DNA from: Bacteroidota bacterium
Lineage (GTDB): Bacteria; Bacteroidota; Bacteroidia; Chitinophagales; LD1
Assembly (NCBI GenBank): GCA_026391075.1
Contig: JAPLES010000085.1
Coordinates: forward strand, 1 to 39,565
DNA: 39,565 nucleotides
Reading direction: 5' to 3'
Shown here: in pieces, positions 1-7,468 of the stretch
How the letters are laid out: each line of letters begins with the position of its first letter
Numbering within the stretch: the stretch's first letter is position 1
Notes under the pieces: model-generated
What the model was told of the DNA's origin: nothing
The model's database searches: none
The model's input: the letters and a program-made list of their open reading frames with translations, nothing else
Program-made: the position numbers and the translations under genes

Positions 1-1238
1 GTTCCGCCCGAGATGGTAATACTAGCGGTTCCGTTATTTAATCCACAGTTGGCATCGGTATGCGTAACGCTAGCAGTAACTGCGGTGGGTTGATTAATGG
101 TGTACGAACCGGTGGTAGTACAAACTCCATCGGTGACGGTGAGCGTATAAGTTCCAGCAGTAGCCCCAATTAAAGTTGTTTGAGTTGTTCCGTTGCTCCA
201 GCTGTACAAATAACCACCGTAACCTGCTGCCGGTCCAAAACCACCTGTAGGCACAATTGAAATTCCTCCGTTAGCAGCACCATTACATAAAGGCTGAGTA
301 AGAGTAGGTGCAAGTGAGATAGGTGCATTTATGGTTACTGCGTGGCTATAGGTAGTTGCGCATCCACTTATGTCAGTAATTGTAAGTGTAACCGTGTAGG
401 TCCCGTTTGCCGCGTATGTATGTATAGGATTTTGAAGTGTAGAAGTTCCACCATCGCCAAAAGTCCATGCCCAAGATTGTATAGAACCCAAACTGCTGGT
501 AGAAATATCACTGAACTGCATGGTTGGGTTACAACTTTGGTAATTAGTTCCTGCCACCCAACTTGAAGTACTAAGCACTTGAACCTGCTGGTCGTTCGTT
601 CCTCCTCCTGTTGCTCCACTCCAACCCCAGTTCACAATAGGATTTCCACCAAAATAAGTATTCACCAAATTAGGATTTACAAAACTTGAACGTAGCACAC
701 CATCAAAATAAACAGAGTAAGTTCCAGTAGATACATCCCATACAATACGTACAGTATGCCATGCACAATCATCAATATTTGCCTGACTTACCAAAGCGGG
801 AACAGCACCTACTACGTTGTGTGCATAGCCACCGCCCGATTCAATTCCTATATGGTCATAACCCGGATCGTTTACAGAACCATTTTGCCAAGTATCAAAC
901 TCTACCGCTAACGAAAACGGTTGGTTACTTCCGGCATAGCCTAAACCTTCGCCCGTGTTTCCTAAACCGTTAGGATTGGATGTTAGAACGAATACAATAC
1001 CATCGGCACCACCACTTCCACCACAGCCTAAAAAAACGCTGAAAGTGAAATCAAAAGAGTTGTTGAGGTTTATAGTTTGGTTTTGATAAATAGCTCCTGC
1101 TTGGTTACCAGAGTTAGGCGTTAACCTAAAGGTATTACAACCACTCAAAGCAGAAGCATCTTGAAGTATGGTATAGTTTTGTGCCAATAAAGAAGTGGAA
1201 AGGAAAAATAAAGTTAGGTAGGTAAATATTTTTCTCAT
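1..1238 (-). CDS. Lectin/PKD/SprB-repeat surface adhesin, N-terminal part
   Basis: The frame is open from an ATG at 1238 to the left edge, giving 412 codons of a larger protein. It starts with a signal peptide (MRKIFTYLTLFFLSTSLLAQ). Residues about 21-230 resemble bacterial legume-type lectin domains, with a DGIVFVL stretch and an AVEFDTWQNG...DHIGIE stretch. Residues about 232-320 form a PKD domain (WTFGDGGTST...HTYAANGTYTVTLTI). From about 325 on, SprB-type repeats begin (CNGAANGGISI, GTYTLTVTDG), and a second one starts at the edge (ANCGLNNGTASITISGG). Proteins of this build in Bacteroidota are secreted by T9SS and act as cell-surface adhesins, some in gliding. I infer the T9SS tail lies beyond the window. 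The ligand is unknown. Confidence 0.85.
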   Translation of the reverse strand, partial: MRKIFTYLTLFFLSTSLLAQNYTILQDASALSGCNTFRLTPNSGNQAGAIYQNQTINLNNSFDFTFSVFLGCGGSGGADGIVFVLTSNPNGLGNTGEGLGYAGSNQPFSLAVEFDTWQNGSVNDPGYDHIGIESGGGYAHNVVGAVPALVSQANIDDCAWHTVRIVWDVSTGTYSVYFDGVLRSSFVNPNLVNTYFGGNPIVNWGWSGATGGGTNDQQVQVLSTSSWVAGTNYQSCNPTMQFSDISTSSLGSIQSWAWTFGDGGTSTLQNPIHTYAANGTYTVTLTITDISGCATTYSHAVTINAPISLAPTLTQPLCNGAANGGISIVPTGGFGPAAGYGGYLYSWSNGTTQTTLIGATAGTYTLTVTDGVCTTTGSYTINQPTAVTASVTHTDANCGLNNGTASITISGG

Positions 1239-1256
1239 TACAATTATTTGTTTCAT

Positions 1257-1264
1257 CAAAGATA
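1257..1264 (-). promoter_or_regulatory. Candidate -7 promoter element of the adhesin gene
   Basis: On the minus strand these bases read TATCTTTG, a perfect match to the Bacteroidota -7 consensus TAnnTTTG. It lies about 19 bases before the adhesin ATG, which would give a leader of roughly a dozen bases. I see no clear -33 TTG at the usual distance. Confidence 0.4.
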
Positions 1265-1350
1265 GAATTGTGAGCGAAAAAGTTGCAGGCACACATGCAA
1301 TCTTACCAACTATTTTTTGCACAGTAAGTTTGTGAATTCATGTAGCACCA

Positions 1351-2031
1351 CTATTTACCCTGTATTTCCACAATTTCAGCTGCCAATTTCTCAGCCCAAA
1401 CTTTATACATTTTACCCGAAGGGTGCAGACCGTCACTAGCAATAAGAGCAGCGTCATTCTTCGCTTCCCTTGAGAACGGTGTAATGTTTATGTAATGAAC
1501 TTTGGCTTCATGAGATTCTTGTTGACCGATAGTATTAAACAAATCTATCGCTTCTCTTATTTTCTTTTCTCCACGTTCATCCTTTAAGCCAAAAGGTGTC
1601 ACTCCCCAATCGGGAATAGAAAGAACATAAACATGATTCACATTTCCGTTGGCGTAATCAATTGAAGTTTTAAGAAGTTCTCGAAATTCTTTCCGATAAT
1701 TTTCTATCTCTCTTACTCTGTATTGATTGTTCACTCCTATCAACAAGGTTACTACATCATAACTTCCTTTTAGATTTGCTCCATTAATAGCTGCCGATAA
1801 CTCGTCTGTTGTCCATCCGGTTTTGGCAATTATAGTTGGTGGCTCAAAATAGATGCCCTTCTTATTAAGCAGCTCAACGGCTTTCATAGGAAAGCGTTCA
1901 TTTTCTTCAACAGCTTCGCCAATGGTATAAGAATCGCCCAGGCAAAGCATGGAACAAATTTTTTCTTTCGTCATAAATGAAGTGTTGATTATCAAAATAA
2001 GGAGAATGAAGGAAACCATTTTCAGATTCAT
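1351..2031 (-). CDS. Secreted SGNH/GDSL-type hydrolase
   Basis: This 226-residue protein has a hydrophobic N-terminus (residues 3-20) that looks like a signal peptide or anchor. It carries the SGNH blocks: GDSY with nucleophile Ser34 (block I), GVNNQ near residue 99 (block III) and DGLHPSG near 200, whose Asp200 and His203 complete the triad (block V). Such enzymes are esterases or lipases, often carbohydrate deacetylases. The substrate cannot be read from the sequence. The gene is divergent from the NRAMP gene, with 81 bases between the two starts, so the palindrome at 2082-2107 could affect both. Confidence 0.85.
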   Translation of the reverse strand: MNLKMVSFILLILIINTSFMTKEKICSMLCLGDSYTIGEAVEENERFPMKAVELLNKKGIYFEPPTIIAKTGWTTDELSAAINGANLKGSYDVVTLLIGVNNQYRVREIENYRKEFRELLKTSIDYANGNVNHVYVLSIPDWGVTPFGLKDERGEKKIREAIDLFNTIGQQESHEAKVHYINITPFSREAKNDAALIASDGLHPSGKMYKVWAEKLAAEIVEIQGK

Positions 2032-2081
2032 TATTCAAAGCAAAGTAAAAAGTCGAAATTATATTTTAGAAATAACGAAAT

Positions 2082-2107
2082 ATAATTTTAGATTTGTCTA
2101 AAATTAT
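2082..2107 (+). promoter_or_regulatory. Palindromic operator overlapping the NRAMP promoter
   Basis: Two perfect 11-bp half sites, ATAATTTTAGA (2082-2092) and TCTAAAATTAT (2097-2107), flank the spacer TTTG. The Bacteroidota -7 element TAGATTTG (2089-2096) lies inside the palindrome. A TTTTAG about 19 bases upstream (2064-2069) could serve as the -33 region. A regulator bound here would block RNA polymerase directly. TTTTAGA/TCTAAAA half sites resemble those of DtxR/MntR-family metal repressors. That the regulator is of this type is an inference from the downstream NRAMP gene. Confidence 0.7.
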
Positions 2108-2112
2108 GAATT

Positions 2113-3984
2113 TTGGGACAACATAAATCGCTAGAAGAAGTTCACGGTACGATAGACACCACCGGAACAGAACATTGGTGGAAACGCTTTTTTCTTTTCG
2201 CAGGACCTGCCTTTCTGGTAGCCGTTGGCTATATGGACCCGGGTAACTGGGCAACAGATATTGCAGGTGGAAGTAAGTACGGTTACTCACTACTTTGGAT
2301 TTTGTTGATGAGCAATTTAATTGCCTTACTTCTTCAAACTCTCAGTGCACGTTTAGGAATTGTAAGAGGTAGAGATTTAGCACAGGCATCAAGAGAAACA
2401 TATCCAACTGCTGTAAATATTTCGCTCTGGGTATTAGCAGAAATTGCCATTGCTGCTTGTGACCTAGCCGAAGTTTTAGGAATGGCAATTGGATTGAATT
2501 TACTTTTTCACTTGCCTATTTTGTGGGGAGTTTCACTGGCCATTCTTGATACCTTTCTCATTCTTTATTTACAGAAAAAAGGAATGCGATATATGGAAGC
2601 ATTTATTTTTTCGTTGGTTGCCATCATTGGTGTTTCGTTTTTTATCGAACTGTTTTTTGCGAAGCCAAATGCAATGGAATTAGTTACCGGATTTATTCCC
2701 GGTTTAAAAGATAGCGGAGCTCTCTATATAGCCATTGGTATAATTGGTGCTACGGTTATGCCACACAATTTGTATTTGCATTCTTCTCTTGTGCAAACGC
2801 GCAGAAATAAAAAAGACGATGCAGGGATTCGAACTGCACTCAAATACAATTTTATTGATTCTGCCATTGCGTTGAACCTTGCGTTTTTCGTGAATGCTTC
2901 TATTCTAATTCTTGCTGCCACCGTATTTTTCAAAAATGGGTTGCACAACATTGTTGAAATTCAAGATGCACACAACATGCTTGCTCCTTTGCTCGGAGAA
3001 AAATTAGCGCCTATACTTTTTGCAGTAGCGTTAATTGCATCGGGACAATCTTCTACAATAACCGGAACCCTCGCAGGTCAAATTGTAATGGAAGGCTACC
3101 TTGATTTACGAATTGCTCCATGGCTGCGAAGATTAATCACACGCTTGATTGCAGTAATTCCCGCCTTCCTTGTTATTTGGTTACTGGGTGAAGATAAGAT
3201 TGGCGACATGTTGATTCTGTCGCAGGTAATACTTAGCATACAACTGGGCTTCGCCATTATACCACTCATTCATTTTGTAAGTGACAAAGAGAAGATGGGT
3301 AAATTTGCCATAAGTAATTTGGTAAAGATGTTGGCATGGCTTTCGGCAGTTATTATCGTTGGGCTAAATATCAAACTCGTTATTGAAACACTTAGCGTGT
3401 GGCATACATCGCTTGTGGGCTACGAATGGGTTTTCAATTTCATTATTATACCTGTAGTTGTGCTGGCTATGCTGTTGTTGGTGTATGTCATCTGGTGTGC
3501 GCTTACAGGTAAACGCTTTGTGAAAGACACTACAACACCTCACGGAAAAGCAGAAGAAATTCCTTTCATTGAAAAGAAAGTTTACGAGCGTATAGCTATC
3601 TGTATAGATTTTTCAAAAAGCGATATCCGCGCCATTACCGAAGGTATTTCGCATGGTGATAAAAAAACAGAATTTTATTTACTACACGTGGTGGAAACAG
3701 CAGGTGCCAGAACTGTGGGTGATGAAATTCAAGATTACGAAACCAGTGAAGATTGGAACCAACTTCAATCGTATGGAAATAAACTACGTGAGCAAGGTTA
3801 TTCTATCACCGAAAAACTCGGCTTTGGTGACCCGAAAAAAGAAATACCACAATTTGTAGCGGAGATAAATGCACAGCTTCTTGTCATTGGTAGACACGGA
3901 CACGGGGGAATAATGGATTTTATTTTTGGTGAAACCATTGCGGTGGTTAGACACAAAGTAAAATGTGCTATGCTAGTAGTTTAA
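2113..3984 (+). CDS. NRAMP divalent metal transporter with C-terminal universal-stress domain
   Basis: This proton-coupled Mn2+/Fe2+ importer of the inner membrane has 623 residues, against about 410-450 for a plain NRAMP. The extra length is a C-terminal UspA-like domain (about 490-623) with a nucleotide-loop-like GRHGHGG and FGET. The NRAMP core shows the metal-binding DPGN in helix 1 (residues 42-45) and MPHN in helix 6 (216-219), plus the conserved RDLAQASRE. The start chosen is a TTG at 2113. An in-frame TGA lies six bases upstream, and the ATG at 2106 opens only a six-codon frame. With the promoter at 2089-2096 the message would be almost leaderless. It heads a tight cluster. MntH-type activity is known for the family; Mn rather than Fe is inferred. 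Confidence 0.92.
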   Translation: MGQHKSLEEVHGTIDTTGTEHWWKRFFLFAGPAFLVAVGYMDPGNWATDIAGGSKYGYSLLWILLMSNLIALLLQTLSARLGIVRGRDLAQASRETYPTAVNISLWVLAEIAIAACDLAEVLGMAIGLNLLFHLPILWGVSLAILDTFLILYLQKKGMRYMEAFIFSLVAIIGVSFFIELFFAKPNAMELVTGFIPGLKDSGALYIAIGIIGATVMPHNLYLHSSLVQTRRNKKDDAGIRTALKYNFIDSAIALNLAFFVNASILILAATVFFKNGLHNIVEIQDAHNMLAPLLGEKLAPILFAVALIASGQSSTITGTLAGQIVMEGYLDLRIAPWLRRLITRLIAVIPAFLVIWLLGEDKIGDMLILSQVILSIQLGFAIIPLIHFVSDKEKMGKFAISNLVKMLAWLSAVIIVGLNIKLVIETLSVWHTSLVGYEWVFNFIIIPVVVLAMLLLVYVIWCALTGKRFVKDTTTPHGKAEEIPFIEKKVYERIAICIDFSKSDIRAITEGISHGDKKTEFYLLHVVETAGARTVGDEIQDYETSEDWNQLQSYGNKLREQGYSITEKLGFGDPKKEIPQFVAEINAQLLVIGRHGHGGIMDFIFGETIAVVRHKVKCAMLVV

Positions 3985-3995
3985 TCCCAGACAAA

Positions 3996-4265
3996 ATGAG
4001 TTGGAAAGAAACAATTTCGAGAGAATTTAAAGTGGCGTTTTCGTTGGCAACACAACCATTTTGGTTTCGCGTTCTAAAATGGGTAATCATTATTGCACTT
4101 TTATATTTTTTGAGTGATTATGTGGCTTGGTGGATTGTATTTTCAGCTATAGCATTGCCGGGTTTATTGCTCCATTTTTATTACCGCACCAAAACAAATG
4201 GCTGGACTAAAAGCTATGGTGCCTGGAAATACGAAAAAGTGTTTTATAAATTAGAGAACGAATGA
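3996..4265 (+). CDS. Small two-helix membrane protein next to the NRAMP gene
   Basis: This is an 89-residue protein starting MSWKETISREF. The longer frame from 3963 would overlap the NRAMP gene by 22 bases, and the ATG at 3996 lies 11 bases after its stop, so I prefer 3996. Two hydrophobic stretches (VLKWVIIIALLYFL and VAWWIVFSAIALPGLLLHF) form a hairpin, followed by a basic and aromatic C-terminus. I do not recognise a named family. Its stop overlaps the next start by four bases (ATGA), so translation is probably coupled and it likely works with its neighbours in metal transport. That role is inferred from position only. Confidence 0.75.
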   Translation: MSWKETISREFKVAFSLATQPFWFRVLKWVIIIALLYFLSDYVAWWIVFSAIALPGLLLHFYYRTKTNGWTKSYGAWKYEKVFYKLENE

Positions 4266-5011
4266 TTAGATACTTTTCTGTTTTTTTACTACTGAGTTTT
4301 CAATTCGTATATTCTCAAGAAAAAATTGAATGCGATCGTCCTGACCAAACGGAAACCCCCTGTATTGTACCTGCAGGACATTTTCAAATGGAAAACGGCT
4401 TCTACTATGTGCACGAAAGCAAAGATGAAAAAGGATTTATTTATCCATCAAGTCTTCTGAAATACGGCATTCAAGATATTGCTGAAATAAGGGTAGAAAT
4501 ACAAAACTCATCTACTTTGCTAAAGGATGAAACGGGAAAGAATTTGATTCATGGTGTTAGTCCAATAACTTTTGGAATGAAATTGAAAATTTGCGCAGAG
4601 AAAAAAAGTGTACCGAAAATATCTGTTATACTAAAGACAAGCATTCCCATTTTATCATCTGAGAAACTAAAAGAAGATTATCCTACTACTCAAATTCGTT
4701 TCACTTTTCAACATACGCTGAGCGAGAAATTTTCTTTTAGCTATAACCTTGGAGGATTGTGGGACGGAACTCAGCAGAAATTCTTCGGGCTTTATACCAT
4801 CACCAGCGGATATTCTATTACCGACAATCTAAGTTGCTATCTGGAGTTTTATGGATTTGTTGCTAAAGAACAAGACCACAGGTTTGATGGTGGTTTTTGT
4901 TTTACTCCGAAAAAAAACGTGATGCTCGATATTTCTGCGGGAATTAGCATTGACAGAACACAACCTTCCTGGTTCAGTGGCTTAGGCATTTCGTTCCTGC
5001 TGCCGAATTAG
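4262..5011 (+). CDS. Outer-membrane channel-like protein (MetA-pathway transporter family type)
   Basis: The 249-residue protein has a signal peptide (MIRYFSVFLLLSFQFVYS, then QEKIECDRPDQTETP). The RPDQTETP start, alternating polar/hydrophobic strands, GLWDGT and the terminal strand WFSGLGISFLLPN fit a small outer-membrane beta barrel. It resembles the PF13557-type proteins often annotated as transporter or phenol-degradation MetA. In this place, coupled by a four-base overlap to the membrane protein and following the NRAMP gene, it may be the outer-membrane pore for the same metal. I infer this; no ligand site is visible. Confidence 0.7.
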   Translation: MIRYFSVFLLLSFQFVYSQEKIECDRPDQTETPCIVPAGHFQMENGFYYVHESKDEKGFIYPSSLLKYGIQDIAEIRVEIQNSSTLLKDETGKNLIHGVSPITFGMKLKICAEKKSVPKISVILKTSIPILSSEKLKEDYPTTQIRFTFQHTLSEKFSFSYNLGGLWDGTQQKFFGLYTITSGYSITDNLSCYLEFYGFVAKEQDHRFDGGFCFTPKKNVMLDISAGISIDRTQPSWFSGLGISFLLPN

Positions 5012-5033
5012 ATTTGTATGTTTGCCCACCGTT

Positions 5034-5429
5034 ATGATTTCTAAATTTAAAATTGGCGATAAAAAAACTTTTGAGCGCATAGTTCGTCAAGAAGATGTTG
5101 CCGCTTTTGAAAGCGGAACAGTACATGAGCTCTACGCTACTTTTGCTATTGCCCGCGATGCTGAATGGAGCAGCCGCTTATTTGTTTTGGAAATGAAAGA
5201 GGAACATGAAGAGGGAATAGGCACTTTCGTAAACGTAAAACATATCTCACCTGCTTTAATTGGCGAAAAAGTTTTGTACGAAGCTGTTTTAGAAGAAGAA
5301 AAAGGAAATGAAATAAATTGTTCTTTCACCGCAAAAGTAGGGAATAGGATAATTGCATCAGGTAGCACAGGGCAGAAAATTTTGTTTAAAAAAAAACTTG
5401 AAAAAATATTTGAGGGTTTGAAGAAATGA
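5034..5429 (+). CDS. Hotdog-fold thioesterase (FlK-like)
   Basis: This is a 131-residue single hotdog domain. The start is taken at the ATG 5034 (MISKFKIGDKKTFERIV) rather than the TTG at 5022. The family features are the lead phrase FKIGDKKTFERIVRQEDVAAFESGTVHELYATFAIARDAEW, a conserved GIGTFVNVKHISPALIGEKV and C-terminal strands ending in ASGSTGQKILFKKKLEKIF. FlK-type and 4-hydroxybenzoyl-type thioesterases split acyl-CoA thioesters in the cytosol; the acyl group here is unknown. It follows the outer-membrane gene by 22 bases and overlaps smpB by four, so it links the metal cluster to smpB on one likely transcript. Confidence 0.8.
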   Translation: MISKFKIGDKKTFERIVRQEDVAAFESGTVHELYATFAIARDAEWSSRLFVLEMKEEHEEGIGTFVNVKHISPALIGEKVLYEAVLEEEKGNEINCSFTAKVGNRIIASGSTGQKILFKKKLEKIFEGLKK

Positions 5430-5887
5430 TTGAGCAGAGTAAGATTAACATACAGAATAAAAAGGCGGGTTTCGAATTTGAAATCATTGACCGCTATGAA
5501 GCAGGAATTGTTTTGCGCGGCAGTGAAATAAAAGTTATACGCAATGGTGGCGGTAGCATCAGCGAAGCATATTGCCTAATGCGCGATGATGAATTGTTTA
5601 TTAAAAACATGAACATTCCCGAATACTCACATGGGGGTTACGCTAATCACATTCCCGATACACAGCGCAAATTATTATTAACAAAAAGAGAACTTGGGAG
5701 AATTGATTCGAAGATTCGCGAGAAGGGTTTGAGTGTAATTCCTCTACGTGTTTTTATGAACAAACGAGGATTTGCAAAAATTGAAATCGGTGTAGGACGG
5801 GGAAAGAAAAAATTTGACAAGCGCGAATCGCTCAAACAAAAAGATACGAAAGTTGAAATTGACAGGGCAATGAAGAAGTATCGTTAA
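5426..5887 (+). CDS. smpB: SsrA-binding protein SmpB
   Basis: SmpB binds tmRNA and brings it to stalled ribosomes for trans-translation. The protein has 153 residues, the usual length. It shows the OB-fold signature (FEFEIIDRYEAGIVLRGSEIKVIR), the middle AYCLMRDDELFIKNMNIPEYSHGG, and the basic tail KKFDKRESLKQKDTKVEIDRAMKKYR that enters the decoding channel. The start ATG overlaps the thioesterase stop (ATGA). Its 3' end overlaps the convergent OmpA-like gene by four bases, so neither gene has an intergenic terminator. No tmRNA gene is in the window. Confidence 0.97.
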   Translation: MIEQSKINIQNKKAGFEFEIIDRYEAGIVLRGSEIKVIRNGGGSISEAYCLMRDDELFIKNMNIPEYSHGGYANHIPDTQRKLLLTKRELGRIDSKIREKGLSVIPLRVFMNKRGFAKIEIGVGRGKKKFDKRESLKQKDTKVEIDRAMKKYR

Positions 5888-6582
5888 AAGGCAATCACCT
5901 TAAATTCGGCTCTTCGGTTTTCTAAATATTTTTCATCGCTGCAAACCACAAACTGATTACTACAATCGCATTGATTAAGCGCTCTAACATTTCCATATTC
6001 CTTCACCGTAATTCTTTTTGTTCCGCCTTTTGAACTTAGGTAACTGCTTATGGCTAATGCGCGTTTTGCTGTCATTCCTTTCTCTTCTCGGCAATCGGCA
6101 TAAACACCAACTTCAATTTGCAGCGTGGCAAAACTTTGCAACATTTTTAAAGCATTATCAAGCGAAGCCAAATTTTCTACACTGAGTTCAGCTTTGCCAT
6201 AATCAAAATACATGGCAGGCAGTAAACCCGACTCAGTATGCTTTACTTTTTCTAATTCTGCTTCGAAAGTTTTTTTTGCTACTACTTCATTTTCTGAAAG
6301 CATATAAGTATAACTCAAATAGCCAATGCTCGAGCCGGAAGAATTTTTACTCACTTCTAAACGGTAACGGGCACCTGTCTCCAACATAAAATCTGCTTGT
6401 CCGGCATCGTTGGTCAAAAGAGTGTATTCGCGCAGCGAATTCAAGTTCTGCAATTTTACCTGTGCTGCAGGAATTGGATTGCGATTTGTTTTGTCGTAAG
6501 CAATCAATTTAAAAGGTACTTCTTGTGCGGCACAAAAGAGAATGCCTGCTGTACATACCAAACTGAGGATGAAATTTTTCAT
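5884..6582 (-). CDS. Secreted OmpA-like protein with N-terminal Ig-like domain
   Basis: The 232-residue protein has a signal peptide (MKNFILSLVCTAGILFCAAQ). Next comes a transthyretin/carboxypeptidase-regulatory-like beta domain at about 22-75 (IPAAQVKLQNL, LLTNDAGQADFML). The C-terminus at about 120-230 is OmpA-like: AMYFDYGKAELSVENLASLDNALKML, then VYADCREEKGMTAKRALAISSYL and YLENRRAEFKVIAF. OmpA domains bind peptidoglycan, and the RAEF ending is typical. The usual NxxLSxxRA helix reads GMTAKRALAISSYL here, a slightly divergent form. The gene is 11 bases from pcm and probably co-transcribed with it. Confidence 0.8.
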   Translation of the reverse strand: MKNFILSLVCTAGILFCAAQEVPFKLIAYDKTNRNPIPAAQVKLQNLNSLREYTLLTNDAGQADFMLETGARYRLEVSKNSSGSSIGYLSYTYMLSENEVVAKKTFEAELEKVKHTESGLLPAMYFDYGKAELSVENLASLDNALKMLQSFATLQIEVGVYADCREEKGMTAKRALAISSYLSSKGGTKRITVKEYGNVRALNQCDCSNQFVVCSDEKYLENRRAEFKVIAF

Positions 6583-6592
6583 AAAATTATTT

Positions 6593-7336
6593 TTAAGACA
6601 CCTTACCTTTCAGCATGGGAACGAAAGCAAACTTATCATGCACTTCCTTCGTGTAATCAGTATCGTTGTGTTTTGTCCAACACATCATGATGCAATCTTT
6701 CTCGGCTCCCAAAGGGAAAACTATTTTACCTCCTACGGATAATTGTGTAAGAAGTTTCTCCGGGATTACCGGAATGGCGGCAGTAATTATAATTTTATCG
6801 AAAGGTGCATGCATGGGCAGTCCTTCAAAACCATCACCATAAAAACATTTTACATTCCAGTATTCAGGTTCGCTTTTCCAGGTGCGCTTAGCGGGTTCAC
6901 TCGGTTTTGCTTTTTCGCCTTCAATCAACTGCACCAAATACTCTTTCATCTTCGGCAAAAATTTTGAAGTGCGTTCATGCAAAATTTTGTGCCGCTCAAT
7001 AGAATATACTTTTGCTTTCAAAAGCATTAAAACCAATGCCTGATAGCCGCTTCCTGTTCCTATCTCTAAAACTTTTTCACCTGGTTTTATTTCTAGTAGT
7101 TCACTTTGACGTGCTACAGTATGCGGACGAGAAATAGTTTGTCCCTCTCCTATATCGTAAGCTCCGTCTTCGTAAGCATATGTTTCGTGAAACACAGTAT
7201 CCTTTCCAAAAAATAAATGACGCGGAATTCTTTCAATAGCTGCTAATACATTTTCATTTGTAATTCCTTTTGCTTTTAAAACAGCGACTAGTTCTCTGCG
7301 CAATCCTTTGTGGCGGTAGGTATCATTAACTTCCAT
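6593..7336 (-). CDS. pcm: Protein-L-isoaspartate O-methyltransferase
   Basis: Pcm uses S-adenosylmethionine to methylate isoaspartate residues in aged proteins and so starts their repair. I use the ATG at 7336 (MEVNDTYRHKGLRRELV); a TTG at 7387 would add 17 residues of poor match. The protein has 247 residues. The family motif IGEGQTISRPHTVA lies at about 62-75 and the SAM-binding LEIGTGSGYQA at 90-100. Compared with typical Pcm of about 215-220 residues, an insertion sits after YSIERHKILHERTSKFLPKM (about 130-160, ending KSEPEYWNVKCFYGDG). A -7-like TAGATTTG lies at 7405-7412. Confidence 0.92.
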   Translation of the reverse strand: MEVNDTYRHKGLRRELVAVLKAKGITNENVLAAIERIPRHLFFGKDTVFHETYAYEDGAYDIGEGQTISRPHTVARQSELLEIKPGEKVLEIGTGSGYQALVLMLLKAKVYSIERHKILHERTSKFLPKMKEYLVQLIEGEKAKPSEPAKRTWKSEPEYWNVKCFYGDGFEGLPMHAPFDKIIITAAIPVIPEKLLTQLSVGGKIVFPLGAEKDCIMMCWTKHNDTDYTKEVHDKFAFVPMLKGKVS

Positions 7337-7404
7337 GTTCACAAAGCAATGGTTTTCTAAATTGGAGGCAACACTAATTTTCCCCAAAATATTTTTCCTT
7401 CATA

Positions 7405-7412
7405 CAAATCTA
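7405..7412 (-). promoter_or_regulatory. Candidate -7 promoter element of pcm
   Basis: The minus strand reads TAGATTTG, a perfect TAnnTTTG. Transcription would start near 7398, giving a leader of about 60 bases to the ATG at 7336. No clear -33 TTG is seen. Confidence 0.35.
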
Positions 7413-7443
7413 TACACTAAAAAGGTCGAATGATTAAACCTTT

Positions 7444-7451
7444 TAGTTTCG
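7444..7451 (+). promoter_or_regulatory. Candidate -7 promoter element of the arylsulfotransferase-like gene
   Basis: TAGTTTCG matches TAnnTTTG with one change and lies 17 bases before the ATG at 7469. This supports the shorter start over the one at 7430, which would lie upstream of the promoter. No -33 TTG is obvious. Confidence 0.3.
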
Positions 7452-7468
7452 TGCCCTCTAATAGCACT

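Noticed and set aside
2106-2126. ATG at 2106 as the NRAMP start
   Set aside because: It is out of frame and meets a stop after six codons; a regulatory mini-frame is possible but unsupported.
2066-2290. Minus-strand frame across the NRAMP start
   Set aside because: It lies opposite the conserved NRAMP N-terminus and has no family features.
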